From CAJPNN01 sp041844735 (GTDB lineage Bacteria; Bacillota; Clostridia; Peptostreptococcales; Anaerovoracaceae): a stretch of DNA of 46,478 bases. The stretch spans positions 1 through 46,478 of the forward strand of contig JBGZBP010000044.1 of NCBI GenBank assembly GCA_041844735.1, given 5' to 3'. The notes beneath the pieces were generated by a model. It saw only the letters and a list, made by a program, of their open reading frames with translations, did not search any database and was not told where the DNA came from. A program made the translations under genes and the position numbers. Shown here one piece after another: positions 36,277 to 44,690 of this stretch (within the stretch, counting starts at the first letter, position 1; the number at the start of each line of letters is the position of its first letter).

Positions 36277-37425
36277 CTATTTTACCTTCATTCCGCCTGC
36301 GATTACCATCTTCATTACTTCAGATGTTCCTTCGTAAATCTCAGTAATCTTAGCATCTCTCATGGCTCTTTCAACAGGATATTCTCTGGAGTAACCATAT
36401 CCACCCATCAACTGTACGCAGTCTCTTGTAACTTTGTTTGCTACATCTGATGCAAACAACTTAGCCATAGCAGCATGTGAACTGATCGGCTCATGGTTGT
36501 CTTTAGCTACAGCAGCTCTCCATGTCATAAGCCTTGCAGCGTCAACCAATGTCTGTAATTCCGCACACTTAAACTGTGAGTTCTGGAATGATGAAATTCT
36601 CTTGTTGAACTGTTTTCTCTCTTTGATATATTTTAGAGTTTCGTTAAGTGCTCCCTGTGCAATACCTACTGACTGAGCAGCGATACCGATTCTTCCTGCA
36701 TCAAGACATTGCATAGCAATTTTGAAACCCTGTCCTTCTTTTCCGATTCTTGCTTCTACCGGAACACGAACGTTTTCATACGCAACTTCGCAGTTTGAAG
36801 CCGCTCTGATACCCATTCTTCTGATATTTTTTCCAACAGAAACTCCCGGTGCGTGAAGATCCACTGCAAATGCAGTGATACCCTTGTTTCCTAAAGACTT
36901 GTCAGTCATAGCGAACAATAGACAAGTATCTGCGAATCCTGAGTTTGTTGTAAATATTTTCGTACCGTTTATGATGTACTCCGTACCGTCCTCACTTAAA
37001 ACAGCCTTTGTCTGCTGTCCGGCTGCATCTGATCCCGCATTAGGCTCAGTCAAACCGAAACAACCCACTTTTGAACCGTCAATAAGCGGAGTCAACCATG
37101 TTCTCTTCTGTTCTTCAGTTCCGAAAGTATCCAATCCGTAGCAACAAAGTGACGTATGAACAGATAAAGTAATTCCTGTTGAAGCATCTACTTTTGAAAC
37201 CTCTTCCATAGCCAATGCATATGCAAGTGTATCAGCACCTACTCCACCATATTCTCTTGAATATGGAATACCGAAGAATCCGTATCTCTGTAGCTTAGCT
37301 ACAAGATCAAGGCTGTACTCTTCTGTCTCATCCATGTCTTCCGCTAATGGCTTAATTTCTGTCTCTGCGAATTTGCGAAACATTTCCTGCATTAGCAAAT
37401 GAGTTTTTGAAAGTTTGAAATCCAT
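36277..37425 (-). CDS. bcd: Short-chain acyl-CoA dehydrogenase (butyryl-CoA dehydrogenase type)
   Basis: A flavin enzyme interconverting crotonyl-CoA and butyryl-CoA or similar. It has 382 residues: CFGLTEPNAGSDA and FTTNSGFAD (FAD/substrate), LMGGYGYSREYPVER, and the catalytic Glu at 365 in EIYEGTSEVM. It is grouped with etfB and etfA, but crt, hbd and thl are not here, unlike the classical bcs operon. It is preceded by GGGAGG and a consensus promoter. Confidence 0.94.
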   Translation of the reverse strand: MDFKLSKTHLLMQEMFRKFAETEIKPLAEDMDETEEYSLDLVAKLQRYGFFGIPYSREYGGVGADTLAYALAMEEVSKVDASTGITLSVHTSLCCYGLDTFGTEEQKRTWLTPLIDGSKVGCFGLTEPNAGSDAAGQQTKAVLSEDGTEYIINGTKIFTTNSGFADTCLLFAMTDKSLGNKGITAFAVDLHAPGVSVGKNIRRMGIRAASNCEVAYENVRVPVEARIGKEGQGFKIAMQCLDAGRIGIAAQSVGIAQGALNETLKYIKERKQFNKRISSFQNSQFKCAELQTLVDAARLMTWRAAVAKDNHEPISSHAAMAKLFASDVANKVTRDCVQLMGGYGYSREYPVERAMRDAKITEIYEGTSEVMKMVIAGGMKVK

Positions 37426-37544
37426 TTTTGATATTCCTCCCGTATTAAAAGTTAAACAATCGGTTCATCCAGAAAGGTTCTCTTCTGTCATCTTGCATGG
37501 ATATTAATCAACAGACACCTTAATGGATACAGTTTAATGAAACC

Positions 37545-37573
37545 ATTGTATACTCTCGTTAATAACTTGTCAA
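37545..37573 (-). promoter_or_regulatory. Promoter of bcd-etfB-etfA
   Basis: On the minus strand: TTGACA (37573-37568), 17-base spacer, TACAAT (37550-37545). A leader of ~110 bases follows, with no recognised riboswitch. Confidence 0.75.
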
Positions 37574-37632
37574 GGGGTTCTATCCCTTTAAATTACTTAA
37601 TATAGATTAAATTTGACTTGCCTAATTTTTCT

Positions 37633-38568
37633 CTAATTTTCACAAAATTCACGCCCGATTACATTTATCATCGCACTTGCATTTTCCAAAAAAGCCTCAA
37701 GCGGCTGACGCTGATCATCAAGCCCGTCAATCCAAAAGGCTCTTTTGTATTCTGCCAGTATTTCTTCCGTATTTTTGCCCTCTTTGTATAGATTAAGTAT
37801 GAAATCTTTACTCTTATTTGCAGACTTCCTTGCCATATCCCAGTATTCCCTTGCCAATTCGTCGGGAACCGGTCCAAAATGCGGGGAGACTATATGTTCG
37901 GCATCCTCCCTTTGGCAACGTTCAATGGATTCCATAGTTTGGATGTAGCTTTTATCAAATGCTGTAAGTATTGTCCCGTCTCCTTCCAATACTCCTATTG
38001 TCTCGCTCGGGAAAATTATATTTTGAGGCTCCAACAAAAAAGAAACGGAACATGTCGTATGCCCCGGAGTATAAATGGTTCTGAGTGTTCTGTCTCCCAA
38101 ATTGATTAAATCTCCATCATCCAATGTATTATCTATCTCAAGACCTCTCATTTCCTCGACCGACAGTTTGTCAGCTTTTTCATCGTACATTTTTCTGGCT
38201 ATTTCACATAATGCATTCATCCTGATTATCGCACTTTCCTTTGCCATGATTTTCTTGCAGTGCTCATGTGCCAGAATTCTCAAGTTCCCCCATCTTTTTT
38301 TCAGGGCATATATCCCGCCTATATGGTCATAATGAGAATGCGTCATGATAGCAAAATCAAGAGGACGATTTCCCAAAGCGTCCTCTATTTTCTTTATCAT
38401 ACCTTTTGCACAGTAGCTCATACCCTGGTCTATAAGTGCAGACCTCTCACTGCCTATTATAAGCATAGGGAGACCTCCTCTGCCCGCACTTACATCGATA
38501 ACATTATATGTCCATTCTTTGCCGTTCAAATTCCAGTCCATCGCATGGTTCTTTCCCTTAAATATCAT
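37633..38568 (-). CDS. MBL-fold metallo-hydrolase
   Basis: A metallo-beta-lactamase-fold enzyme of 311 residues. The metal motif HSHYDHIGG is at 77-85, the third site is GHTTCSVSF, and the last ligand is probably in VSPHFGPVP. The C-terminal ~70 residues are helical. Such proteins are mostly thioesterases or glyoxalase II-like hydrolases. The substrate is unknown. It stands alone between the bcd block and the SUFU gene. An internal ATG at 38541 is a less favoured start. Confidence 0.88.
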   Translation of the reverse strand: MIFKGKNHAMDWNLNGKEWTYNVIDVSAGRGGLPMLIIGSERSALIDQGMSYCAKGMIKKIEDALGNRPLDFAIMTHSHYDHIGGIYALKKRWGNLRILAHEHCKKIMAKESAIIRMNALCEIARKMYDEKADKLSVEEMRGLEIDNTLDDGDLINLGDRTLRTIYTPGHTTCSVSFLLEPQNIIFPSETIGVLEGDGTILTAFDKSYIQTMESIERCQREDAEHIVSPHFGPVPDELAREYWDMARKSANKSKDFILNLYKEGKNTEEILAEYKRAFWIDGLDDQRQPLEAFLENASAMINVIGREFCEN

Positions 38569-38637
38569 CTATAACACCTTTTTCAAATTTTTGATATATT
38601 TCGCTTCCCGATACTGCATGTTTCCTTGCTCATTTAT

Positions 38638-40956
38638 CTAGTTCAAAATACCTGAGTTTCCCTTGTCGGCAGCGTAGTTTTTTCTTTTAACATCTATCAC
38701 ACTCCCCGCCTTTGCGAACCCTTTCTCAAACAGTCCCTCCAGTCCGTCGGAAATTTTCAATTCCGTTTCCTCTCTGTACATAGGTATTATATTATAAAAA
38801 GCAACTCTCTCTCCGCTCGGGAGATCACATATCATTGCTCCGTCATCATATCCGGAAGGCTCCCAAATTAAAACTCCTGTAAAATCGACTCCTTCATCCA
38901 ATTTATCTCCATAATCTATATTATATCCACTCGCTACAAATCTTCCGGAACCGGTCAAAAATGTCCCAAGTTTCTCCAAAAAACGCAGCGACCATGAATT
39001 TTCCCATTTCGACAAATCATTAACATCCCATTCTTTCGGCAGATAAATCATAAACTCCATCCTCTGCGGAGTTCCGGGTTTTTCACTTTCGGGCAAATTC
39101 ATTTTAAAGTAGGAAAATCCCCTTGTTATGATGGTATGATAAGGTCGTTTGTCACCGGGAGGTATTACGGCAAGTGTTGCATGACTGCTTCCGATTCCTC
39201 CTAAATACCACGAAACTTCACCAAAATATTTCGATACGTGAAAATCCAGTGCCTCTATATCACTGTCACTCAAAATATTATTCCTCTCAAACCAACTCTT
39301 GTATTTTATGTATTCATCCGGGTCGCTTTTTAAAATGTTAATGTATTTATCGTAAGCAACTTCGTCAGCAAAAAGAGCACCCGGTTCAGTTAACCTTGCA
39401 AGATAAGGTGACACATCGTAAGAATCCGGAATCAACTCATTATATTTCAAAAACAGCTCATATGCCCTGCTCTGTGCATTCTCATGATCCTGTTTTTCTT
39501 CCCATCCGGAGTAAAAGTATATTTCACCCAAAACAAAAATAACAGTTTCGTCATTCGGATTTTCTTCTAATAAATCCTCCAGCATTTCTATGGATTTAAC
39601 AGGGCTGTCATCCGACAATTTGCTCAGTGCCTGTGCATATATAAGCTTAGCATCCCTGCTTCCCTTCGTCTCATTATCCGCATTTTCGTATCTATAGCAA
39701 AGAACCTCCGGATGTAGACCCATACCTACCATTTCCCTTAAAGAATATGAATCAAACATCCTGAAATCCATGTCATGATTGTCCAATGTCATGGAAATTT
39801 CCTTAAGAACATCGACTCCCTTATCAAAATCTTTTGTATGCACGGAAACGGTCACTATGCTTCTCGGTGTTCTAATCATCATTGAAGGTTTTGAGTCGAT
39901 GTCAAACACTCTATACTTGTTACCTTTTTCTTCGCCGGAATGTATGTCGGAATCTCTAACCTCGGTTTCATTATAGCACGGTTCCGAATCTATCATTATC
40001 GATTTGATCGCACTGTTTTCATCAGTGTTATAGTATAGCATTCTTCCCTGCTTTGCCATCTCACTTGTCATCATATTCTCTGTAATATTTTTATATCCCG
40101 CCGGTATTATAAAGCTCAAATCTCTGGCATGAATCCTCTGTGGATATCTGAAAAATCCGCATGGTCCTGCATATCTCAAATCTTCGACTTGTGAAACATC
40201 TCGTGATTCCTTACCTTTAATTCTGCAAAGCTCCTGATACGCTTCTTTAGGAATTGCCACAGCCTCACCGTCATCTATTATCCTCTCAAATATATCTATG
40301 ATGAAATCGGCATGCTTACAGTCTTTTTCATATGTACAATCATTCCAAAGCGAGTATAGCGCCAAGTTCCTCCCATACACGGCATCATGTCCTCGATTCG
40401 GCATCATAAAAAATTTATCTCTAACAAAGGAAACGCCTTTCTCTCTGTATTCCTTTAATATTTCCTTTGCATCCCATACCCCAAGAGCTGTTATAACAGT
40501 TCCGTTTTCACTCACAATTTTGTCTGTAACGCTGTCTCCGAAAACATTTATTTTATTCTCGTAAATGCTTCCCAGATAAACATCAAGCAATTCATCAAAC
40601 TTTCTCTGCACTTCGTCAAACTTAAAATTACCGTCCATGTATTCATCAATTGCTTCATACCTGATATCCCCGACATTTTGAAATATATACATGAAAAACG
40701 AGAATACCAAGTCATAGTATCCTGCGCCCTGCTCAAATATGTTCTGTTCAACAATGATGCTCTCTTCTTCTTCTCCTCCTGTAAATATGGTCAAGTCCCC
40801 GAACGGATTGACTTTAACATAAATAAACCCCTTTTCATATGTCTCCTCTATACTGCACTGCTGAAAAGAGTACTTCTCCCTAGCCTCTTTCACTCTATTT
40901 TTAAGTATTTCCGTGTCCAATATTTTTCCTGTTATAAATATGGGGTATCCTGCCAA
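38638..40956 (-). CDS. Large protein with TPR-like middle and C-terminal SUFU domain
   Basis: It has 772 residues, no signal peptide and no membrane segment. Residues 1-~420 match no family I recognise (starts MAGYPIFITGKILDTEI). Residues ~449-510 look like tetratricopeptide helices (LEENPNDETVIFVLGEIYFY). Residues ~590-745 fit a Suppressor-of-fused domain: AVIPPGDKRPYHTIITRGFS, EFMIYLPKEWDV, FTGVLIWEP and FYNIIPMYREE are its usual blocks. SUFU-like proteins are known as immunity proteins against polymorphic toxins. The gene starts 21 bases after the SigI/RsgI-like gene, behind AGAGG, so they are probably one operon. Its function is unknown. Confidence 0.8.
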   Translation of the reverse strand: MAGYPIFITGKILDTEILKNRVKEAREKYSFQQCSIEETYEKGFIYVKVNPFGDLTIFTGGEEEESIIVEQNIFEQGAGYYDLVFSFFMYIFQNVGDIRYEAIDEYMDGNFKFDEVQRKFDELLDVYLGSIYENKINVFGDSVTDKIVSENGTVITALGVWDAKEILKEYREKGVSFVRDKFFMMPNRGHDAVYGRNLALYSLWNDCTYEKDCKHADFIIDIFERIIDDGEAVAIPKEAYQELCRIKGKESRDVSQVEDLRYAGPCGFFRYPQRIHARDLSFIIPAGYKNITENMMTSEMAKQGRMLYYNTDENSAIKSIMIDSEPCYNETEVRDSDIHSGEEKGNKYRVFDIDSKPSMMIRTPRSIVTVSVHTKDFDKGVDVLKEISMTLDNHDMDFRMFDSYSLREMVGMGLHPEVLCYRYENADNETKGSRDAKLIYAQALSKLSDDSPVKSIEMLEDLLEENPNDETVIFVLGEIYFYSGWEEKQDHENAQSRAYELFLKYNELIPDSYDVSPYLARLTEPGALFADEVAYDKYINILKSDPDEYIKYKSWFERNNILSDSDIEALDFHVSKYFGEVSWYLGGIGSSHATLAVIPPGDKRPYHTIITRGFSYFKMNLPESEKPGTPQRMEFMIYLPKEWDVNDLSKWENSWSLRFLEKLGTFLTGSGRFVASGYNIDYGDKLDEGVDFTGVLIWEPSGYDDGAMICDLPSGERVAFYNIIPMYREETELKISDGLEGLFEKGFAKAGSVIDVKRKNYAADKGNSGILN

Positions 40957-40977
40957 ATCACTAACCTCTCAATCTGC

Positions 40978-42177
40978 CTAATTTCCTGATATTGTTTGCC
41001 CGCCGCCCGAATCACTCGTACTTCCGTCCGTCGTATTCTCCGGCTGAGTGGTGCTGTTATTGTTTGTTGTATTGTTTGATGGCTGATTACCGCCGGAGCT
41101 TCCATCATCACCATAACCGTTTTGATTTTTATCTTCCTGATTTTTCTTCTCTGTACGCTCTCTCTTCTCTCGTTCTTCCTGCTCTCGTTTTTCTTTTTCT
41201 TCCTTTTCCTTTTGCTTCTTTTTTTCCTCTTCTATACGTTCTCTGTGAGCCTTCTCCAGCATATCTTTCCATTCTTTGTTGATTCTGAGTTCGAGTCCCT
41301 CCAAATCATCATTTGCTTTCTTTTTACCTCTTCCTGTAGCATACAAATTTATCGGATCATCCTCATCCTCAGATACGAAATCCTGTTTTATCATCTCCGT
41401 AATAGTCTTATCCAGCACTACATCAATATTTTTATTATATGCATCAACTGCGGAAATCACCATTTTTCCTTCTTTATTGCCTGCTTTCTCATCTATTACC
41501 CTGCCAAGTATATTTGTAGTATATGCTACGGAAGCGTCGCTTTCGACATGATAGGTTGTATAAGGCATAAACATGGCAGCCACTGCACTTATTCCTAAAA
41601 TCACAGTTATCAGTGCCGCAAGCAAAACTTTTTTCTTTATTCTCTTCTTACGTTCTCTATTTTTTCTCCTCTCCGACTTAGCCCTTGTACTTTTTTTTCT
41701 GCTGATCGGCTCATCATCATAATCATCCGAATAGTCCTCATCATAAGGCTCTTCGTAATCATCATCATCATATTCAGGTTCTTCATCTTTAACGATGGTA
41801 TGTCTTTTCATCGGAGCCTCATATTCGGATTCCGGTGAATAAAACCCTGTTTTTCTTTCCTTGTTCATTTTCTTTCTCGCCTTTGAAATATCAGCTCTGT
41901 TTTGTTCAAGAAACATTGTGTAATCCAAAACTCTTTTTCTAACCAATATTTCCGCATAGTGTTTAAAATCTCCACGTTCTTCTGTATATCTTTTGATGGC
42001 TTCATAAAACGAGCTCCATGCAACGGTCCACTCCTCATCCATCTTTGTAATTCTACGTTCAGCCACACCGGATGCAACATCCAAAATGAACGGCTCCCAC
42101 TTCTCGATGAACTCATTTAAAACATTTTCATCTCTCTGGGCCTCTAATACATTTTCCCTTATTTGACGGCTATCCAC
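40978..42177 (-). CDS. Membrane protein fusing a SigI-like sigma region 2 to an RsgI-like extracytoplasmic domain
   Basis: It has 399 residues from GTG 42177, eight bases after AGGGAGG; the frame also opens further up at 42219. Residues ~10-90 resemble SigI region 2: NVLNEFIEKWEPFILDVAS, RITKMDEEWTVAWSSFYEAI, GDFKHYAEILVRKRVLDY. Then come an acidic stretch (~131-157), a basic stretch (~159-183) and one membrane helix (~184-203, LLAALITVILGISAVAAM). Next is a region like the RsgI periplasmic domain (YHVESDASVAYTTNILGRVI ... NKEGKMVI), a Lys/Glu coiled coil (~302-350) and a low-complexity Asn/Thr/Ser/Gly tail. RsgI's DINPSI cleavage site reads ESDASV. The SigI C-terminal DNA-binding domain and the RsgI anti-sigma N-domain are missing. 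Confidence 0.75.
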   Translation of the reverse strand: MDSRQIRENVLEAQRDENVLNEFIEKWEPFILDVASGVAERRITKMDEEWTVAWSSFYEAIKRYTEERGDFKHYAEILVRKRVLDYTMFLEQNRADISKARKKMNKERKTGFYSPESEYEAPMKRHTIVKDEEPEYDDDDYEEPYDEDYSDDYDDEPISRKKSTRAKSERRKNRERKKRIKKKVLLAALITVILGISAVAAMFMPYTTYHVESDASVAYTTNILGRVIDEKAGNKEGKMVISAVDAYNKNIDVVLDKTITEMIKQDFVSEDEDDPINLYATGRGKKKANDDLEGLELRINKEWKDMLEKAHRERIEEEKKKQKEKEEKEKREQEEREKRERTEKKNQEDKNQNGYGDDGSSGGNQPSNNTTNNNSTTQPENTTDGSTSDSGGGQTISGN

Positions 42178-42301
42178 AATCCGTTCCTCCCTTGAATTCA
42201 TGTGATAACAAATTACCAATCATATAATATCATAAAAGATAAAACTTTCAAGTATCGAATTCTTACATTCGCATTAAATTGCTGTTACAGAGTAATATGG
42301 A

Positions 42302-42344
42302 TTGCTTTAACCTTTTATTAATGATAGACTTTTATTGTAGACAA
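42302..42344 (+). promoter_or_regulatory. Probable promoter and palindrome ahead of the ECF S-component gene
   Basis: TTGCTT (42302-42307), 17-base spacer, TAGACT (42325-42330). The inverted repeat TTGT-AG-ACAA lies at 42335-42344, over the expected start of transcription. No known riboswitch fits the 42220-42399 stretch. Confidence 0.4.
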
Positions 42345-42399
42345 ATATTTTGTATTTGAAAATGTTTGCTGCAATATTTATTTTTTGGAGGAGAATTTT

Positions 42400-42903
42400 A
42401 TGAAGAACAAAAGTCTTATTTCACTATGTCAAACAGCATTGTTTGTCGCCCTGGTATTCATTGCAACGTTTTTATTGAAAATACCATACCCGTACGGATA
42501 TCTTCATATGGGTGATACAATGATTTTTCTGGCTGTCGCATTGATAGGTTGGAAAAAAGGTTTTATAGCAGGAGCAATAGGTGCAGCACTTTCGGACTTT
42601 TACTTGGGATATTTTATTTGGGTAGGTCCGACATTTGCATTCAAAGCAATCATGGCAATCGTTACAGGTTTAATCTTCAATTTATTGTGCAACAAACAAA
42701 AAAATCCTGTAGCAGCATTAGTTGCAGGATCTGTAGTTGGGGGAGCCCTCCAGTGCCTTTGCTATAGCATAGCCAGCTATTTCATATATGGCGGCTGGGG
42801 AGCATTCATAAGCTCTCTTCCGGGAAATCTCGCACAAACCGGTGCCGGAATCGCTATTGCCGCATTCCTGTTCCTGCCTCTAAGAAAGCTTAAATTGAAT
42901 TAA
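42400..42903 (+). CDS. ECF transporter S component (substrate-binding membrane subunit)
   Basis: A membrane protein of 167 residues that would share an EcfA-T module encoded elsewhere to import a vitamin or related compound. About five or six hydrophobic segments are visible, with the signature PYPYGYLHMGDTMIFLAVAL and GFIAGAIGAALSDFYLGY typical of the PF07155/DUF1393-like S components. The N-terminus MKNKSLISLCQTALFVALVF starts at ATG 42400 behind GGAGG; the upstream in-frame start at 42385 overlaps that site. The substrate is not predictable. It is the only gene in its operon. Confidence 0.87.
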   Translation: MKNKSLISLCQTALFVALVFIATFLLKIPYPYGYLHMGDTMIFLAVALIGWKKGFIAGAIGAALSDFYLGYFIWVGPTFAFKAIMAIVTGLIFNLLCNKQKNPVAALVAGSVVGGALQCLCYSIASYFIYGGWGAFISSLPGNLAQTGAGIAIAAFLFLPLRKLKLN

Positions 42904-42931
42904 GCCTTATAGGACATGTGGGCTTATAGGG
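42904..42931. repeat. Second copy of the GGCTTATAGGACA repeat
   Basis: GCCTTATAGGACA at 42904-42916 and GGCTTATAGGGA directly after match the units at 11043-11082. Both sites lie just downstream of a plus-strand gene. Confidence 0.6.
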
Positions 42932-42978
42932 AAAAGTGTTGGCGGCTAATCCCAATATACACCATTTAATAACAATAA

Positions 42979-43032
42979 AAAGGTATACTCAGGTGCTTTG
43001 CTGTTTTATTTGCACGCCCTATGTATACCTTT
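42979..43032. terminator. Bidirectional terminator between the ECF gene and the orphan gene
   Basis: A perfect outer stem AAAGGTATAC (42979-42988) with GTATACCTTT (43023-43032), plus inner pairing GTGC/GCAC. Convergent genes end on both sides. The T-tracts are modest. Confidence 0.6.
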
Positions 43033-43082
43033 CATATTTAATTATTTTTAAATCATATTTACAAAACGTTCGACAAATTTTA

Positions 43083-43766
43083 TCAATCAATAATATTAAT
43101 ATATAATTCCTTACCGGCAGGAAATTCCGAAACCACCTCAGCCAGTATTCCCATAAATTTTGCAAATATATATTTCTCACACAAGTCTACAATTTCCATA
43201 ACTTCTTCTGTCAGACTATGTTCTTCAATATCATATTCACCCTGATTGCCACTTTCTTTTACCGCATTTTCCATCTCATAAGAAATATTCTCTAAAGCTC
43301 TACATTTTTCAAAAGCATCCACATAATCATCAGCCTTATTGATTGTTGCACTTACCAACACCTTATTATCATCTTTCTCATCACACCATCGTGCGCCATC
43401 CTTTACCAAAAGAAAAGCCGATTTCATCATATCATTCTTGTCAAAATTAAAAATCATATACTCCGCACTCTCGTAAAAATCGGAATGTCTTATCTTTCTC
43501 CATTTTCTTCTTATATCCAATTTAATATCATAATATGATAATAAATCCGGAATATACATAATTTCACTAAGTCCCTCTCTCTTATGCGTTCGATTTTCGC
43601 CGGTAGACATCCCTTTATTACAGTCTTCACTTTTCCCGGTGCATTGTTTTAAAAACTTTTCCTTAAAAAACTTCTCTGTCCTCACACTTCCCTTGTCGTC
43701 CAGCATATCCAACACATCTGAGAATTTACCATGATTTAAAATTTTTACGCCCTTCATATTACTCAT
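43083..43766 (-). CDS. Hypothetical protein, orphan
   Basis: I do not recognise a family. It has ~227 residues from ATG 43766, eight bases after AGGGGG; the frame opens with GTG at 43775. It is charged and soluble, with no membrane segment or signal peptide. It has Lys-rich stretches around residues 35-65 and a more hydrophobic C-terminal helix region (VMEIVDLCEKYIFAKFMGIL). Its own promoter, with a -10 overlapped by an inverted repeat, lies in a very AT-rich spacer. Low-complexity upstream DNA and lack of homologues by eye suggest accessory DNA. Confidence 0.6.
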   Translation of the reverse strand: MSNMKGVKILNHGKFSDVLDMLDDKGSVRTEKFFKEKFLKQCTGKSEDCNKGMSTGENRTHKREGLSEIMYIPDLLSYYDIKLDIRRKWRKIRHSDFYESAEYMIFNFDKNDMMKSAFLLVKDGARWCDEKDDNKVLVSATINKADDYVDAFEKCRALENISYEMENAVKESGNQGEYDIEEHSLTEEVMEIVDLCEKYIFAKFMGILAEVVSEFPAGKELYINIID

Positions 43767-43810
43767 ACAGGCCACCCCCTACCCATAAAATTTATAGTTG
43801 GTTTTATAAA

Positions 43811-43858
43811 TTGTATTTTTTGACATTATTATACAATATAGTTATGCCCATATGCAAT
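43811..43858 (-). promoter_or_regulatory. Promoter with overlapping inverted repeat, orphan gene
   Basis: On the minus strand: TTGCAT (43858-43853), 18-base spacer, TATAAT (43834-43829). ATTGTAT (43838-43832) and ATACAAT (43817-43811) form a 7+7 inverted repeat over the -10 and start site. Confidence 0.5.
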
Positions 43859-43922
43859 TGTTTTTTGTACTTTTATAACATTTTTTAAATTTTTTTTTGC
43901 TTTTTTTTGTATTTATCACTTA

Positions 43923-44399
43923 TTATGATTCTTTTACCAACTTTCCTGTCATGTGAACAGGTGTCAATTTCAAGCATAACACCGCTTTTGAAAACTTTCT
44001 CAATTCTTCTTCTATGTATTCCTCGTCATCAGTAAACTTATATGTTAAATTTCTGCAAATTTCTATGGTTTTGTCATAATCAGATACTTTGGAAATTTTG
44101 CCGAACACTATGACACTATTTATATTTAATGCCCACTCTCCATCTTCTCTATATCCCTCATCATGGACGCAATATGATACTTTATCATATTTTTCTATGG
44201 AGTCAATTTTATGTCCTACCTTTGCACAATGAAAATATAAGTTCCCATCTTCTTCACAATACCAGTGGTTTAACGGCATGCCGTACGGATATCCCTCGTC
44301 TCCGACTACTGATAAAATCCCTCTCGGTTCTTTCTTTAAAATATCAATACATTTTTCTCTTGATATTTCCTGCTTCAATCTCCTCATTTCTCTAAACAT
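43923..44399 (-). CDS. Pyridoxamine 5'-phosphate oxidase-like (NimA-type) flavoprotein
   Basis: A split-barrel FMN-binding protein of 158 residues. Visible features are the N-terminal helix SREKCIDILKKEPRGILS, the strand block GDEGYPYGMPLNHWY, and the conserved FHCAKVGHKIDSI with VSYCVHDEG, as in NimA-like proteins of clostridia. Family members reduce nitroimidazoles or handle heme or flavin; the function here is not established. The ATG at 44399 lies nine bases after GGAGG. It ends 157 bases before the orphan gene. Confidence 0.85.
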   Translation of the reverse strand: MFREMRRLKQEISREKCIDILKKEPRGILSVVGDEGYPYGMPLNHWYCEEDGNLYFHCAKVGHKIDSIEKYDKVSYCVHDEGYREDGEWALNINSVIVFGKISKVSDYDKTIEICRNLTYKFTDDEEYIEEELRKFSKAVLCLKLTPVHMTGKLVKES

Positions 44400-44449
44400 G
44401 ATATCCGCCCTCCAATCATCTATATAACATCATAAAACATTCGTCTCAC

Positions 44450-44671
44450 CTATATAATATCTTCATCAACCAACTCTACTTCACGTCTCTGCCGAATCTC
44501 TTTTGCCTTTTTTTCTATGGCTGCGTCATGCCCCTTAAGCGGAGCATATGGCAAAAATTGTGCTGCTCTATCCGACACAGGCATTTTGGATCTGCCCGAA
44601 CGAGGCCTTTTCATATTTATCATATGCTCATACTTTCCTATTGAAACATCTTCATATTTCTTCTTTTGCAA
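44450..44671 (-). CDS. YolD-like protein
   Basis: A small basic protein of 73 residues from TTG 44671, placed by GGAGG eight bases before it. An ATG at 44707 would overlap the polymerase stop. The core MPVSDRAAQFLPYAPLKGHD is the clostridial form of YolD, which is usually encoded beside a UmuC-like Y-family polymerase and is thought to replace UmuD. It lies 19 bases after the polymerase gene, fitting a two-gene SOS-type unit. Confidence 0.82.
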   Translation of the reverse strand: MQKKKYEDVSIGKYEHMINMKRPRSGRSKMPVSDRAAQFLPYAPLKGHDAAIEKKAKEIRQRREVELVDEDII

Positions 44672-44690
44672 ACCTCCACCCTCCTGAAAA

